NCBI GenBank assembly: GCA_022846095.1 | Contig: AP025583.1 | Span: forward strand, 496,001 to 560,000 | From: Oscillospiraceae bacterium | GTDB taxonomy: Bacteria; Bacillota; Clostridia; Oscillospirales; Oscillospiraceae | Direction: 5' to 3' | DNA length: 64,000 nt | Shown here: positions 24,177-32,744 of the stretch, one piece after another | How positions within the stretch are numbered: position 1 is the stretch's first letter | How the letters are laid out: each line of letters opens with the position of its first letter | Position numbers and translations under genes: made by a program | The notes under the pieces: generated by a model | Databases searched by the model: none | What the model saw: only the letters and a program-made list of their open reading frames with translations | What the model was told of the DNA's origin: nothing

Positions 24177-25028
24177 ATGAACTGTATTCAGGATACCTAT
24201 ACCCTCAGCAATGGCGTGAAGATCCCCTGCCTCGGCTACGGGACCTGGAAGATTCCAGACGGTGAGGAAACTGTCACCGCCGTGGCTAAGGCCATAGAGC
24301 TTGGCTACCGCCACGTGGATACCGCCCGGGCCTACCGCAACGAGGCCGGCGTGGGACGGGCGGTGCGCGAATGTGGGCTGCCCAGGGACCAGATTTTCGT
24401 CACCAGCAAGCTGCACAACTCCATGCACGGCTATGAGCTGGCGGTGGAGGGCTTTGAGACCTGCCTGAAGACAATGGGCCTTGACTATCTGGACATGTAC
24501 CTCATCCACTGGCCGGTACCCAAGCCCCACCAGGAGGATTGGCGGCAGACGCTTCCTCAGAACTGGCGGATGATGGAGGAGATGTACAGGGCCGGGAAGA
24601 TCCGCGCTATCGGCGTTTGTAACTGCCTGCCGCACCATTTGGAGGTCATCATGGAGCAGGCCGAGATCAAGCCCATGGTGAACCAAATCGAGCTGCACCC
24701 CGGCTATGCGCAGCAGGAGACGGTGGATTTCTGCCGTCGGAATGGAATCCTGGTGGAGGGCTGGGGTCCTATGGCCAACGGCAAAGCGCTGGAGAGCGCC
24801 GTCGTCAAGGGTATGGCGGAGAAGTACGGCCGCTCTATCTCCCAAATTTGCCTGCGCTGGGTCCTGCAAAAAGGCTTCCTGCCGCTGAGCAAGACAACCA
24901 CGCCCTCCCGTATGGAGGAAAACCAGCGGATTTTTGACTTCGAGCTCTCCGCGCAGGATATGGCGGCGTTGGACGCGGCGCCCGACGTGGAGGACTCCGG
25001 CATGTACCCCGACTCCATCTGGTTTTAA
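24177..25028 (+). CDS. Aldo/keto reductase (AKR5 / 2,5-diketogluconate reductase type)
   Basis: The start at 24177 follows AAAAGGAAGTAATCAAC; the frame is open upstream only because it overlaps the ATPase gene. The 283-aa protein has the AKR tetrad Asp48, Tyr53, Lys78 and His111 (LIHWPVP) and the NADPH-binding end SKTTTPSRMEENQRIFDFEL. Members reduce keto-acids, keto-sugars and aldehydes with NADPH. Downstream of the importer, and with an SDR and an ADH in the divergent operon, it adds a third carbonyl/alcohol redox enzyme to the locus, in keeping with keto-sugar-acid chemistry. The substrate is unknown. Confidence 0.9.
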   Translation: MNCIQDTYTLSNGVKIPCLGYGTWKIPDGEETVTAVAKAIELGYRHVDTARAYRNEAGVGRAVRECGLPRDQIFVTSKLHNSMHGYELAVEGFETCLKTMGLDYLDMYLIHWPVPKPHQEDWRQTLPQNWRMMEEMYRAGKIRAIGVCNCLPHHLEVIMEQAEIKPMVNQIELHPGYAQQETVDFCRRNGILVEGWGPMANGKALESAVVKGMAEKYGRSISQICLRWVLQKGFLPLSKTTTPSRMEENQRIFDFELSAQDMAALDAAPDVEDSGMYPDSIWF

Positions 25029-25031
25029 CGA

Positions 25032-25075
25032 AAGAAACCCCGGCGGCTCTGATGCCAGAGCCGCCGGGGTTTCTT
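25032..25075. terminator. Bidirectional terminator
   Basis: AAGAAACCCCGGCGGCTCT (25032-25050) pairs perfectly with 25057-25075 around GATGCC. It serves both the importer operon (rightward) and the convergent phosphohexomutase gene. Confidence 0.9.
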
Positions 25076-25080
25076 ATTTG

Positions 25081-26565
25081 TCAGTCCAGCGCGGAAAGAT
25101 CCAGGCGGTCGAAGCCGGTGAGCAGCGCGCGGGCCGTATCCAGCAGGGGACGGCAGCCGCCGGGGGCCAGGCTCTCCACGTTCAGGGGGAGCAGGGGGTC
25201 ATGCAGGCTCAGGCGCAGCAGGAGCCAGCCCTCCCCCGGCCAGGTCAGGCGCACCCCCTCGCAGCTCTGGGCCAGGGTGAGGCCCCGCGCCTCCGCCCGG
25301 GCCCGGAAGGCCTCCAGCACCAGGGCGCCGTAGTCCGCCGTATCGGCCCCCTCGATGGGGATGCGGCGCTCCTGGGCCTCCCCGGCAGGGGGCAGAGCGG
25401 CGATAAGCCCCTCCAGGCCCTCGCCCCGCGCCCCGGCCTTGGCCGCGGCGGTGATCAGCTTGACCGCCATATAGGCCCCGTCGTCCAGGAAATAGTTCTC
25501 CCGCAGGGCCCCGTGGCCCGAGGTCTCGATGGCCAGGGGGGAGCACACCCCCTCGGCGTTGAGGCGCACGGATTCGTTGATCACGTTCCGGTAGCCCCGC
25601 TTGAAGCGGCGGTGGGTGAGGCCCAGGCCCTCCAGAAAGGCGGTGAGCCGGTCGGAGGTCACCGAGTCCGTGACGATGGTGGAGCCGGGGTAGTCGGGGG
25701 CCAGGATGGCGGCCATCATGGCGATGATGGCGTCCCGGTTGACCTCCCGCCCATCGGACAGGACGGCGGACATGCGGTCCCCGTCGGTGTCGAAGATAAT
25801 CCCCAGGTCGGCCCCGTTGGCCAGCACGGCGGCGCGCAGGGAGTCCATGGCCGCCTTGTCCTCCGGGTTGGGGGCGTGGTTGGGGAAGCTGCCGTCGGGC
25901 TCCAGGAACTGGCTGCCGGTGCAGTCCGCCCCCAGGGGCTCCAGCACGTCCCGGACGAAGAAGCCGCCCACGCCGTTGCCCGCGTCCACGACCAGGCGCA
26001 GGCCCGCCAGGGGCCGTTCCCCGCCCACGCCGGCGGCGATTTTCCCCCGCAGGGAGGCGGCGTACAGGCCCATCAGGCCGCAGGGCGCGGCGCAGGCCTT
26101 CCCCTCCGGGGCGGGGAGGGCGTCGGCCAGCTCCAGCACCGCGCGCACGTCGGGCTTGTCCAGCCCGCCCGCGCGGGTGAAGAATTTCAGGCCGTTGCGC
26201 TCCCGGGGCAGGTGGCTGGCGGTGATCATAACGGCCCCGTCAAAGCCTGTCTCCGGGAACACGGTGCCCATGAACATGGCGGGGGTGGAGGCCAGGCCGC
26301 AGTCGGCGCAGGTCGTCCCCCGGGCGGCCAGGCCCCGGCAGACCGCCTGCTTCAGTACCCCGGCGGTGAGGCGGGAGTCGTGCCCCACGCCCACGGTGAG
26401 CGCGGCCTCCGGCCTGCCCAGCTTGCGGGAGAGCCAGATCGCGAAGCCCCCCGCGATGCGACCCGCGGTCTCCGCCGTCAGATTGACCGGCCTGCCGCCG
26501 GGGATCTCCAGGGCCACGCCCCGCACGTCGCTGCCGTTTTGAAGGGAGAAAAGTCCCGCTTCCAT
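25081..26565 (-). CDS. Phosphomannomutase/phosphoglucomutase-family protein
   Basis: The 494-aa protein shows the alpha-D-phosphohexomutase signatures: GHDSRLTAG (71-79), the active-site phosphoserine in TASHLP (Ser117), the metal loop DTDGDRMSAV (about 260) and the sugar loop ETSGHGALRENYFLDDG. The C-terminal phosphate-binding loop is less clear (LTWPGEGWLLLRLS). It interconverts hexose-1- and -6-phosphates for cell-wall or glycan synthesis. It ends at the shared terminator and appears to be monocistronic. Its GC-rich codons match the chromosome. Confidence 0.9.
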   Translation of the reverse strand: MEAGLFSLQNGSDVRGVALEIPGGRPVNLTAETAGRIAGGFAIWLSRKLGRPEAALTVGVGHDSRLTAGVLKQAVCRGLAARGTTCADCGLASTPAMFMGTVFPETGFDGAVMITASHLPRERNGLKFFTRAGGLDKPDVRAVLELADALPAPEGKACAAPCGLMGLYAASLRGKIAAGVGGERPLAGLRLVVDAGNGVGGFFVRDVLEPLGADCTGSQFLEPDGSFPNHAPNPEDKAAMDSLRAAVLANGADLGIIFDTDGDRMSAVLSDGREVNRDAIIAMMAAILAPDYPGSTIVTDSVTSDRLTAFLEGLGLTHRRFKRGYRNVINESVRLNAEGVCSPLAIETSGHGALRENYFLDDGAYMAVKLITAAAKAGARGEGLEGLIAALPPAGEAQERRIPIEGADTADYGALVLEAFRARAEARGLTLAQSCEGVRLTWPGEGWLLLRLSLHDPLLPLNVESLAPGGCRPLLDTARALLTGFDRLDLSALD

Positions 26566-26645
26566 ATCCCGTCACGCTCCTTGCAAAGTTTACTCCGCAT
26601 ACCATATCACAACGGGGGGAGCTTGTCCAGCGCACGGCGGGGCGG

Positions 26646-27068
26646 CTACCGCAGCAGGGGCATGCTGCCCGTGAGCTTGTTCACCTTCTTTTTCGGCCCG
26701 CACAGGGCCAGACCCAGGTACTGCAGACCGTCCTCCGGCGCGGCGGCCATCTTTTCGATGTACTCACTGTAGACCTTGCAGCTCTGGGCCACGTCGGAAA
26801 AGTCCACCACCGTCACCTCCTGGAACTCGGGGCGGCACAGGGCCTCCCGCAGCGCGCGGACGGCCCCGGCCCCGGCGCGCAGAATGGGCACGGGCACGGC
26901 GGTGATCCCGGCGTGCAGACTGCCGCTGCCGTCCGCCACATCCACGCCGATGATCTCCGGCCGCAGATGCCCCAGGGTAATGCCCAGGACGGCCGCCGTA
27001 TTGGCGATGATCCCCAGAGGCAGGGCCTCGTCGATCACCATGACGCATTTTTCTTCCTGTAAATCCAT
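26646..27068 (-). CDS. DUF2000-family protein
   Basis: The start at 27068 follows GCGAGGAACCGGCA; an upstream ATG has no site. The 140-aa protein begins MDLQEEKCVMVIDEALPLGI and has IANTAAVLGITLG, GVDVADGSGSLHAGITAVPV and LGLALCGPKKKVNKLTG, the pattern I associate with DUF2000. That family is related in fold to peptidyl-tRNA hydrolase 2 but has no established function. It lies between the phosphohexomutase and the divergent GTPase gene, with no clear operon partner. Confidence 0.7.
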   Translation of the reverse strand: MDLQEEKCVMVIDEALPLGIIANTAAVLGITLGHLRPEIIGVDVADGSGSLHAGITAVPVPILRAGAGAVRALREALCRPEFQEVTVVDFSDVAQSCKVYSEYIEKMAAAPEDGLQYLGLALCGPKKKVNKLTGSMPLLR

Positions 27069-27178
27069 TGCCGGTTCCTCGCTTTTTAAACAAAATTCGG
27101 GCGCTCGCGCCGCCCTGCGTCTCATTCTACCACCGCTCCGCGGCCGGGGCTTGCAGCATATCCACCTTTTACCCGTCC

Positions 27179-27207
27179 TTGAAAATCAGGCGCGGGCATA
27201 GTAAGAT
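27179..27207 (+). promoter_or_regulatory. Promoter of the GTPase-NYN gene
   Basis: TTGAAA (27179-27184), a 17-base spacer and TAAGAT (27202-27207), 28 bases before the start. The leader is too short for the attenuator found before tet(M). Confidence 0.6.
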
Positions 27208-27235
27208 GGAGGGTAACAAGAGGTAGTATCGTACA

Positions 27236-29902
27236 ATGGGGGATGGCATGAAAAAGCTGGTCGTAGGCATACTGGCCCACGTGGACGCGGGCAAGACCAC
27301 CTTGTCCGAGGGGCTGCTCTACCGCAGCGGGCGGCTGAAGGCCCTGGGGCGGGTGGATCACGGCAGCGCCTTTCTGGACACCGAGACCCAGGAGCGGGAG
27401 CGGGGGATTACCATTTTCTCCAAGCAGGCGGTACTGCCTCTGGAGGGGCTGGAAATCACCCTGCTGGACACGCCGGGGCATGTGGACTTCTCCAGCGAGA
27501 TGGAGCGCACCCTCCAGGTGCTGGACTGCGCCATCCTGGTGGTCAGCGGCCCCGACGGGGTGCAGGGGCACACCCGCACCCTGTGGCGGCTGCTGGAGCG
27601 CTACCACATCCCCACCTTCCTCTTTATCAACAAGATGGACCAGCCGGGCGCGGACCGGGCCGGGCTGCTGGCCCGGCTGCGGGCGGGGCTGGCCGACTGC
27701 TGCGTGGACTTTGACCCGGACAGGCCCCGGGCGGACTTCTTCGAGGAGGCCGCCGTGTGCGGCGAGGAGGCGCTCGGCGAGTTTTTAGACGCGGGCGCGG
27801 TGGAGGATGGGACGCTCCGCGCCCTGATCGGGGCGCGGAAGCTCTTCCCCTGCTACTTCGGTTCGGCCCTCCGGCTGGAGGGGGTGGACGGGCTGCTGGC
27901 GGGGCTGGCGCGGTACGCCCCGGCGCCCCAATACCCGGCGGAATTCGGCGCCACGGTGTACAAGATCGCCCGGGACGCCCAGGGCGCGCGGCTGACCTAC
28001 CTGAAGGTGACGGGGGGCGCGCTGCGGGTGAAGGACGCGATCTCCCACCGGGACGGGGCGGGGGCGGTGCAGTGGGAGGAGAAGGTGGATCAGATCCGCA
28101 TCTACTCCGGGGCGAAATTCCGGACGGTGGAGGAGGCCGGGGCGGGCACGGTGTGCGCCGTGACCGGCCTGAGCCGCACCTACCCCGGCCAGGGCCTGGG
28201 CGCGCAGGCCCAATCCGCCCCGCCGGTGCTGGAGCCGGTGCTCACCTACCAGGTGCTGCTGCCCGCGGGCTGCGAAGCCCAGACCGCCCTGCCCAAGCTG
28301 CGCCAGCTGGCCGAGGAGGACCCGCAGCTGCACGTGGTGTGGAATCCCCAGCTGCGGGAGATCCACGTGCAGCTCATGGGCCAGGTGCAGCTTGAGGTGC
28401 TGCGCCGCCTGATCCTGGAGCGCTTCGGCCTGGAGATCTCCTTCGGGGCGGGGAGCATCGTCTACCGGGAGACCATCGCCGCCCCGGTGGTGGGGGTGGG
28501 GCACTACGAGCCCCTGCGCCACTACGCCGAGGTCCACCTCCTGCTGGAGCCGGGGGAGCGGGGCAGCGGCCTTACCCTCGCGGCCCGCTGCCCGGAGGAG
28601 GTGCTGGAGCGGGGCTGGCAGCGGCTGGTGCTCTCCCACCTGGCCGAGCGGGAGCACCCGGGGGTGCTGACGGGGGCCCCTATTACCGACATGCGGATCA
28701 CCCTGGTGGCCGGGCGGGCCCACGTGAAGCACACCGAGGGGGGCGACTTCCGGCAGGCCACCTACCGGGCGGTGCGCCAGGGGCTGATGGAGGCGGAGAG
28801 CGTGCTCCTGGAGCCCTGGTACGACTTTACCCTGGAGCTGCCTGCGGCCCACGTGGGCCGGGCCCTGTCCGATTTGCAGCGCATGTCGGCGGTCACCGCG
28901 CCCCCGGCGCTGGAGGGGGAGGAGGCAGTCCTCTCCGGCAGCGCCCCGGTGGCAGGGCTGCGGGACTACGCCGGGGAGGTGGCCGCCTACACCCGGGGCC
29001 GGGGGCGGCTGTTCTGCACGGCCGGGGGCTACCGGCCCTGCCACAACCAGGCGGAGGCGGTGGAGCGGGCCGGGTACGACCCGCAGCGGGACGTGGACAA
29101 CCCGGCGGACTCGGTTTTCTGCGCCCACGGGGCGGGCTATGTGGTCAGGTGGGACGAGGCGCGCGCCCATATGCACGTGGACAGCGGCCTGCGCCCGGGG
29201 GAGCCGGAGGCGGAGCAGTCGCCCCGGGAGGCCCCGGCCCGCGGGGGCGGCTACACCGGCACCCTGGCGCAGGACAAGGAGCTCCAGGCCATCTTCGAGC
29301 GCACCTACGGCCCGGTGAAGCGGCGCGCCTTTCTCCCGCAGGCCCAGGCCCGGCGGGAGCCGGAGCCGGAGGAGGAGACGCGGAAAATCGATGCGCCCGG
29401 CGGGCGGACGGAATACCTGCTGGTGGACGGGTATAATATTATCTACGCCTGGGAGGAGCTCAAGGCGGTGGCCCGGGACAACCTGGACGCGGCCCGGCAG
29501 CTGCTGATGGATCTGCTGTGCAACTACCGGGGCTTCAAGACCTGCGAGGTCATTCTTGTGTTCGACGCCTACCGGGTGCGGGGCGGGCAGGGCGAGGTGT
29601 CCCGCTACCACAATATTACCGTGGTGTACACCAGGGAGGCCGAGACGGCGGACGCCTATATCGAGAAGGCCACCTACGAGATCGGGACGCGCCACCGGGT
29701 GCGGGTGGCCACCTCCGACGGGGCGGAGCAGCTCATCATCCTGGGCCACGGGGCCCTGCGGCTGTCGGCCGGCGCCTTCAAGACCGAGGTGGAGCAGGTG
29801 GCCGGGCAGATCTCCGCCGCCCTGGCGCGCAACAACCGGCGGGAGAAGTCCCAGCCCGTCAGGGCCGCGCTGGAGAAGGCCCGCGGGGCGGGCGGTCCGT
29901 GA
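27236..29902 (+). CDS. EF-G/Tet(M)-like translational GTPase fused to a YacP/Rae1-type NYN domain
   Basis: The 888-aa product has all G motifs: AHVDAGKT (14-21), RGIT, DTPGH, NKMD and GSA. EF-G domains II-V follow, as in ribosomal protection proteins (VYKIARD, LRRLILERFGLEISFG, ELPAAHVGRALSDLQRM). After a charged linker, residues from about 725 form a complete NYN/YacP domain: YLLVDGYNIIYAWEELK, VILVFDAYRV, YTREAETADAYIEK, VRVATSDGAEQLI and HGALRLSAGAF, with the acidic residues kept. YacP (Rae1) of Bacillus subtilis is an endoribonuclease acting in the ribosomal A site. A GTPase that docks at the same place would bring it there. Ribosome rescue, mRNA cleavage or drug protection are all open. 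ATG at 27236 or 27248. Confidence 0.85.
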   Translation: MGDGMKKLVVGILAHVDAGKTTLSEGLLYRSGRLKALGRVDHGSAFLDTETQERERGITIFSKQAVLPLEGLEITLLDTPGHVDFSSEMERTLQVLDCAILVVSGPDGVQGHTRTLWRLLERYHIPTFLFINKMDQPGADRAGLLARLRAGLADCCVDFDPDRPRADFFEEAAVCGEEALGEFLDAGAVEDGTLRALIGARKLFPCYFGSALRLEGVDGLLAGLARYAPAPQYPAEFGATVYKIARDAQGARLTYLKVTGGALRVKDAISHRDGAGAVQWEEKVDQIRIYSGAKFRTVEEAGAGTVCAVTGLSRTYPGQGLGAQAQSAPPVLEPVLTYQVLLPAGCEAQTALPKLRQLAEEDPQLHVVWNPQLREIHVQLMGQVQLEVLRRLILERFGLEISFGAGSIVYRETIAAPVVGVGHYEPLRHYAEVHLLLEPGERGSGLTLAARCPEEVLERGWQRLVLSHLAEREHPGVLTGAPITDMRITLVAGRAHVKHTEGGDFRQATYRAVRQGLMEAESVLLEPWYDFTLELPAAHVGRALSDLQRMSAVTAPPALEGEEAVLSGSAPVAGLRDYAGEVAAYTRGRGRLFCTAGGYRPCHNQAEAVERAGYDPQRDVDNPADSVFCAHGAGYVVRWDEARAHMHVDSGLRPGEPEAEQSPREAPARGGGYTGTLAQDKELQAIFERTYGPVKRRAFLPQAQARREPEPEEETRKIDAPGGRTEYLLVDGYNIIYAWEELKAVARDNLDAARQLLMDLLCNYRGFKTCEVILVFDAYRVRGGQGEVSRYHNITVVYTREAETADAYIEKATYEIGTRHRVRVATSDGAEQLIILGHGALRLSAGAFKTEVEQVAGQISAALARNNRREKSQPVRAALEKARGAGGP

Positions 29903-29933
29903 GGCCGGGTCAAAGTTTGTGGAAATTGCGCGC

Positions 29934-29962
29934 TTGACAAGCACGGAGTACAATAGTATGGT
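29934..29962 (+). promoter_or_regulatory. Promoter of the adenine deaminase operon
   Basis: TTGACA (29934-29939), a 17-base spacer and TATGGT (29957-29962). Confidence 0.7.
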
Positions 29963-29982
29963 TGTATATAAGATATAACAAC
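29961..29982. promoter_or_regulatory. Putative GntR/UTRA operator
   Basis: GTTGTATAT-AAG-ATATAACAAC is an imperfect palindrome overlapping the -10 end. A TGTATATATGTT core recurs (reverse strand) at 33905-33916. The UTRA regulator at 34754-35539 is the likely binder. Confidence 0.45.
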
Positions 29983-30063
29983 AAGGCGAGGGTGTTCCTT
30001 CCATGCGACATGAATCATGCGTGGAGCGGGCATCCCTTTGCTTTTTTAAAGGAGGAAACAGGA

Positions 30064-31776
30064 ATGGAACGAGCGAGAGCCATTAAGGCAGCCCTGGGGG
30101 AGGCCCAGGCCGATCTGGTGCTGCGCAACGCCAGGGTGGTCAACGTGTTCACCGGGGAGATCGTCCCCGCCGACGTGGCGGTGGACGGCGGGTACGTCGT
30201 GGGCGTGGGCCGGTACGAAAAGGGCCGGGAGACTGTGGATTTGGAGGGGAAGTACCTCAGCCCCGGCTTTGTCAACGCCCACTGCCACGTGGAGAGCTCC
30301 ATGGTGGTGCCCCAGCGGTACTGCCGGGAGGAGCTGCGCCACGGGGTGACCACCCTGATCACCGACCCCCACGAGATCGCCAACGTGGCGGGGCTGGAGG
30401 GCATCCGGTACATGCTGGACGCCTCCGAGGGCGCGCCGGTGAACTACTACGTGATGCTGCCCTCCTGCGTGCCCTCCACGGGCTTTGAGCACGCGGGGGC
30501 GGTGCTGGGCGCGGAGGAGCTGCTCACCCTGAAGGACCACCCCAGGGTGCTGGGGCTGGGCGAGATGATGAACTACCCCGGCGTGGCGGGCTGCGACGCG
30601 GGGGTGCTGGCCAAGCTGGAGGGCTTTGGGGACAGGGTGGTGGACGGCCACGCCCCCGGCATCACCGGGCGGGGCCTCCAGGCCTACGCGGCGGCGGGCA
30701 TCCGCACCGACCACGAGTCGGCGGCCTGGGCCGAGGCGCGGGAGAAGCTGCGCGCGGGCATGGCGGTGCTGGTGCGGGAGGGCAGCGCCTCCCGCAATCT
30801 GACGGATCTCATCACCGGGGCCCTGGCCGACGGGGTGGACACGGCCAACATGGCCTTCTGCACCGACGACAAGCACCTGGCCGACCTGCGCCGGGAGGGC
30901 AGCGTCCGCCACAACGTGTGTTTGGCGGTGGGGCTGGGCATGGAGCCGGTGCGCGCCCTCCAGATGGCCACGATAAACGCCGCGCGGATCTACGGCCTGC
31001 GCGATCAGGGGGCGGTGGCCCCCGGCTACCGGGCCGATCTGGTGGTGCTGGAGGATCTGGAGGGGTTCCGGGTGCGCGCCGTCTACAAGGACGGCGTACG
31101 GGTGGTGGAGGACGGGACGGTGCTGGCGGCGGAGGCCGACGCGCCGGTCCCCGGGGCCATCTGCCGCAGCGTCCGCCTGCCGGAGCTGACGGGGGAGGCC
31201 CTGGCGCTGCCCCACAGAGCGGTGCAGCCGGTCATCGTGCTCCAGGCGGGGCAGATTCTCACCGGCCACGGCACCGTCCCGGCGGCGGAGGTCCCGGCGC
31301 GGATCGCGGAGGGCGCCCTGCGCAAAATCGCCGTGGTGGAGCGCCACCACGCCACCGGGCACGTGGGGGTGGGGCTGATCGCGGGCTACGGCCTGCGCCA
31401 CGGCGCGGTGGCCACCACCGTGGCCCACGACTCCCACAACCTGATTGTGGTGGGGGACAACGACGGCGACATGCTCCGCGCCGCCCAAGAGCTGGCGCGC
31501 CTCCAGGGGGGCTACTGCCTGGTGCGGGACGGGGCGGTGCTGGGCAGCCTGCCCCTGCCGGTGGGGGGGCTGATGAGCGCCGCGCCCGCCGAGGAATTCC
31601 TCCCCGCCCTGGAGGGCCTGCTCCGGCAGGCCCGGGCCATGGGGGTGGCCGAGGGCATCGACCCCTTTATCACCCTGAGCTTTACCGCCCTGCCGGTGAT
31701 CCCCGCCCTGCGGCTCACCGACATGGGCATGTTCGACGTGGAGCGCTTTGCCTTTGTGGAAAAGGAGGAGTTTTGA
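30064..31776 (+). CDS. ade: Adenine deaminase
   Basis: The start at 30064 follows AAAGGAGGAAACAGGA. The 570-aa length and motifs fit Ade of the amidohydrolase superfamily: ADLVLRNARVVNVFTGEI, the metal-binding NAHCHVESSM (His73, His75), ITDPHEIANVAG, EMMNYPGV, VVDGHAPG, GIRTDHES and the C-terminal TVAHDSHNLIVVG. It deaminates adenine to hypoxanthine with release of ammonia. It is first in an operon with a nucleoside hydrolase and a sugar-importer ATPase, so it would process adenine freed from imported nucleosides or ADP-ribose breakdown. Confidence 0.95.
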   Translation: MERARAIKAALGEAQADLVLRNARVVNVFTGEIVPADVAVDGGYVVGVGRYEKGRETVDLEGKYLSPGFVNAHCHVESSMVVPQRYCREELRHGVTTLITDPHEIANVAGLEGIRYMLDASEGAPVNYYVMLPSCVPSTGFEHAGAVLGAEELLTLKDHPRVLGLGEMMNYPGVAGCDAGVLAKLEGFGDRVVDGHAPGITGRGLQAYAAAGIRTDHESAAWAEAREKLRAGMAVLVREGSASRNLTDLITGALADGVDTANMAFCTDDKHLADLRREGSVRHNVCLAVGLGMEPVRALQMATINAARIYGLRDQGAVAPGYRADLVVLEDLEGFRVRAVYKDGVRVVEDGTVLAAEADAPVPGAICRSVRLPELTGEALALPHRAVQPVIVLQAGQILTGHGTVPAAEVPARIAEGALRKIAVVERHHATGHVGVGLIAGYGLRHGAVATTVAHDSHNLIVVGDNDGDMLRAAQELARLQGGYCLVRDGAVLGSLPLPVGGLMSAAPAEEFLPALEGLLRQARAMGVAEGIDPFITLSFTALPVIPALRLTDMGMFDVERFAFVEKEEF

Positions 31777-32723
31777 AAAAGAAGGTAATCATCGACTGCG
31801 ACCCCGGCATGGACGACTCCGCCGCCCTGATTCTGGCCCTCAAATCCCCGGAGCTGGAGGTGCTGGCCATCACGGCGGCGGCGGGCAACTACCCGCTGGA
31901 CGTGACCAGCGCCAACGCCCGCAGGGTGCTGGAGCTGCTGGGGCGCACGCAGGTGCCGGTGGCCGGGGGGTGCGCCCGCCCCCTGGTGCGCCCGGCGCCA
32001 AGCGACCCCTTCACCCACGGCCGGGACGGGCAGGGGGAGAATTTTCTGCCCCCGCCCACAATCCCCCTGGCCGGGGAGCACGCGGTGGATCTCATCATCC
32101 GCCAGGCCCGGGCCAACCCGGGGGAAGTGTGGATTCTCTGCCTGGCCCCCATGACCAACCTGGCCGTGGCCCTGCGCAAGGCCCCGGAGCTCAAGGACCT
32201 GCTGGCCGGGGTGGTGGCCATCTCAGGGGCCTTCGGCCTCAACGAGTACGCCTTCCTCAACGGCACGGGGGACAACCCCCAGAGCGAGTGGAACGTGTAC
32301 TTCGACCCGGAGGCGGCCAAGGTGGTCTACGAGTCCGGGGTGAACCTGGTGGCCCTGGGGCTGGACGTGTGCACCCACTTTGAGGTGAACTTCTCCGACG
32401 GAGATCTGGAGGCGCTGGAGCGCAGCCCCCGGCCCGAGTGCCGCTTCCTGCGCCAGGCCATCCGCTTCAACAACGGCCGGGGCTTCCAGTCCTACTGCAC
32501 CATCATCGACTGCATGGCGGTGGGCTACGCGGTGGACCCCACCCTGGTGGAGACGATTACCGGCAAGGTGGGGGTGGAGACCCGCGGGGAGCTGACCCTG
32601 GGCATGACCGTGCTGGACCGCCGGCACCACCACGCCTGGGCGCACCTGCCCGACGTGCGCATCGGCAGGAGCGCGGACTACGGGCGCTTCCTGGCCCTGC
32701 TGATGGAGCGCTTTTTAGCATGA
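31773..32723 (+). CDS. Inosine-uridine-preferring-type nucleoside hydrolase
   Basis: The TTG start overlaps the Ade stop by four bases (TTGA) after AAAGGAGGAGTT, so the genes are coupled. The 316-aa protein shows the IunH calcium site DCDPGMDD (Asp8, 10, 14, 15), AITAAAGNYPLDVTSANA, LCLAPMTNLA and NVYFDPEAA. The late active-site region (RHHHAWAHLPDVRI) is somewhat divergent. It hydrolyses ribonucleosides to base plus ribose. Free ribose could go to the PfkB kinases further right, and adenine to the adjacent deaminase. Confidence 0.9.
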   Translation: MKKKVIIDCDPGMDDSAALILALKSPELEVLAITAAAGNYPLDVTSANARRVLELLGRTQVPVAGGCARPLVRPAPSDPFTHGRDGQGENFLPPPTIPLAGEHAVDLIIRQARANPGEVWILCLAPMTNLAVALRKAPELKDLLAGVVAISGAFGLNEYAFLNGTGDNPQSEWNVYFDPEAAKVVYESGVNLVALGLDVCTHFEVNFSDGDLEALERSPRPECRFLRQAIRFNNGRGFQSYCTIIDCMAVGYAVDPTLVETITGKVGVETRGELTLGMTVLDRRHHHAWAHLPDVRIGRSADYGRFLALLMERFLA

Positions 32724-32744
32724 GTGGAGAAAGGAGCGGATACC

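Noticed and set aside
24934-26772. 612-codon open frame on the plus strand
   Set aside because: Antisense to the phosphohexomutase gene; no ribosome site fits and the product is low complexity.
27236-29902. Tetracycline resistance gene tet(M)-like
   Set aside because: G domain and EF-G domains match the wider family, but the C-terminal NYN fusion, chromosomal codon use and lack of mobile context or leader peptide argue against a true resistance gene.
27785-30004. 739-codon open frame on the minus strand
   Set aside because: It is antisense to the GTPase-NYN gene and arises from GC-rich third positions; low-complexity His/Gly/Pro-rich product without motifs.
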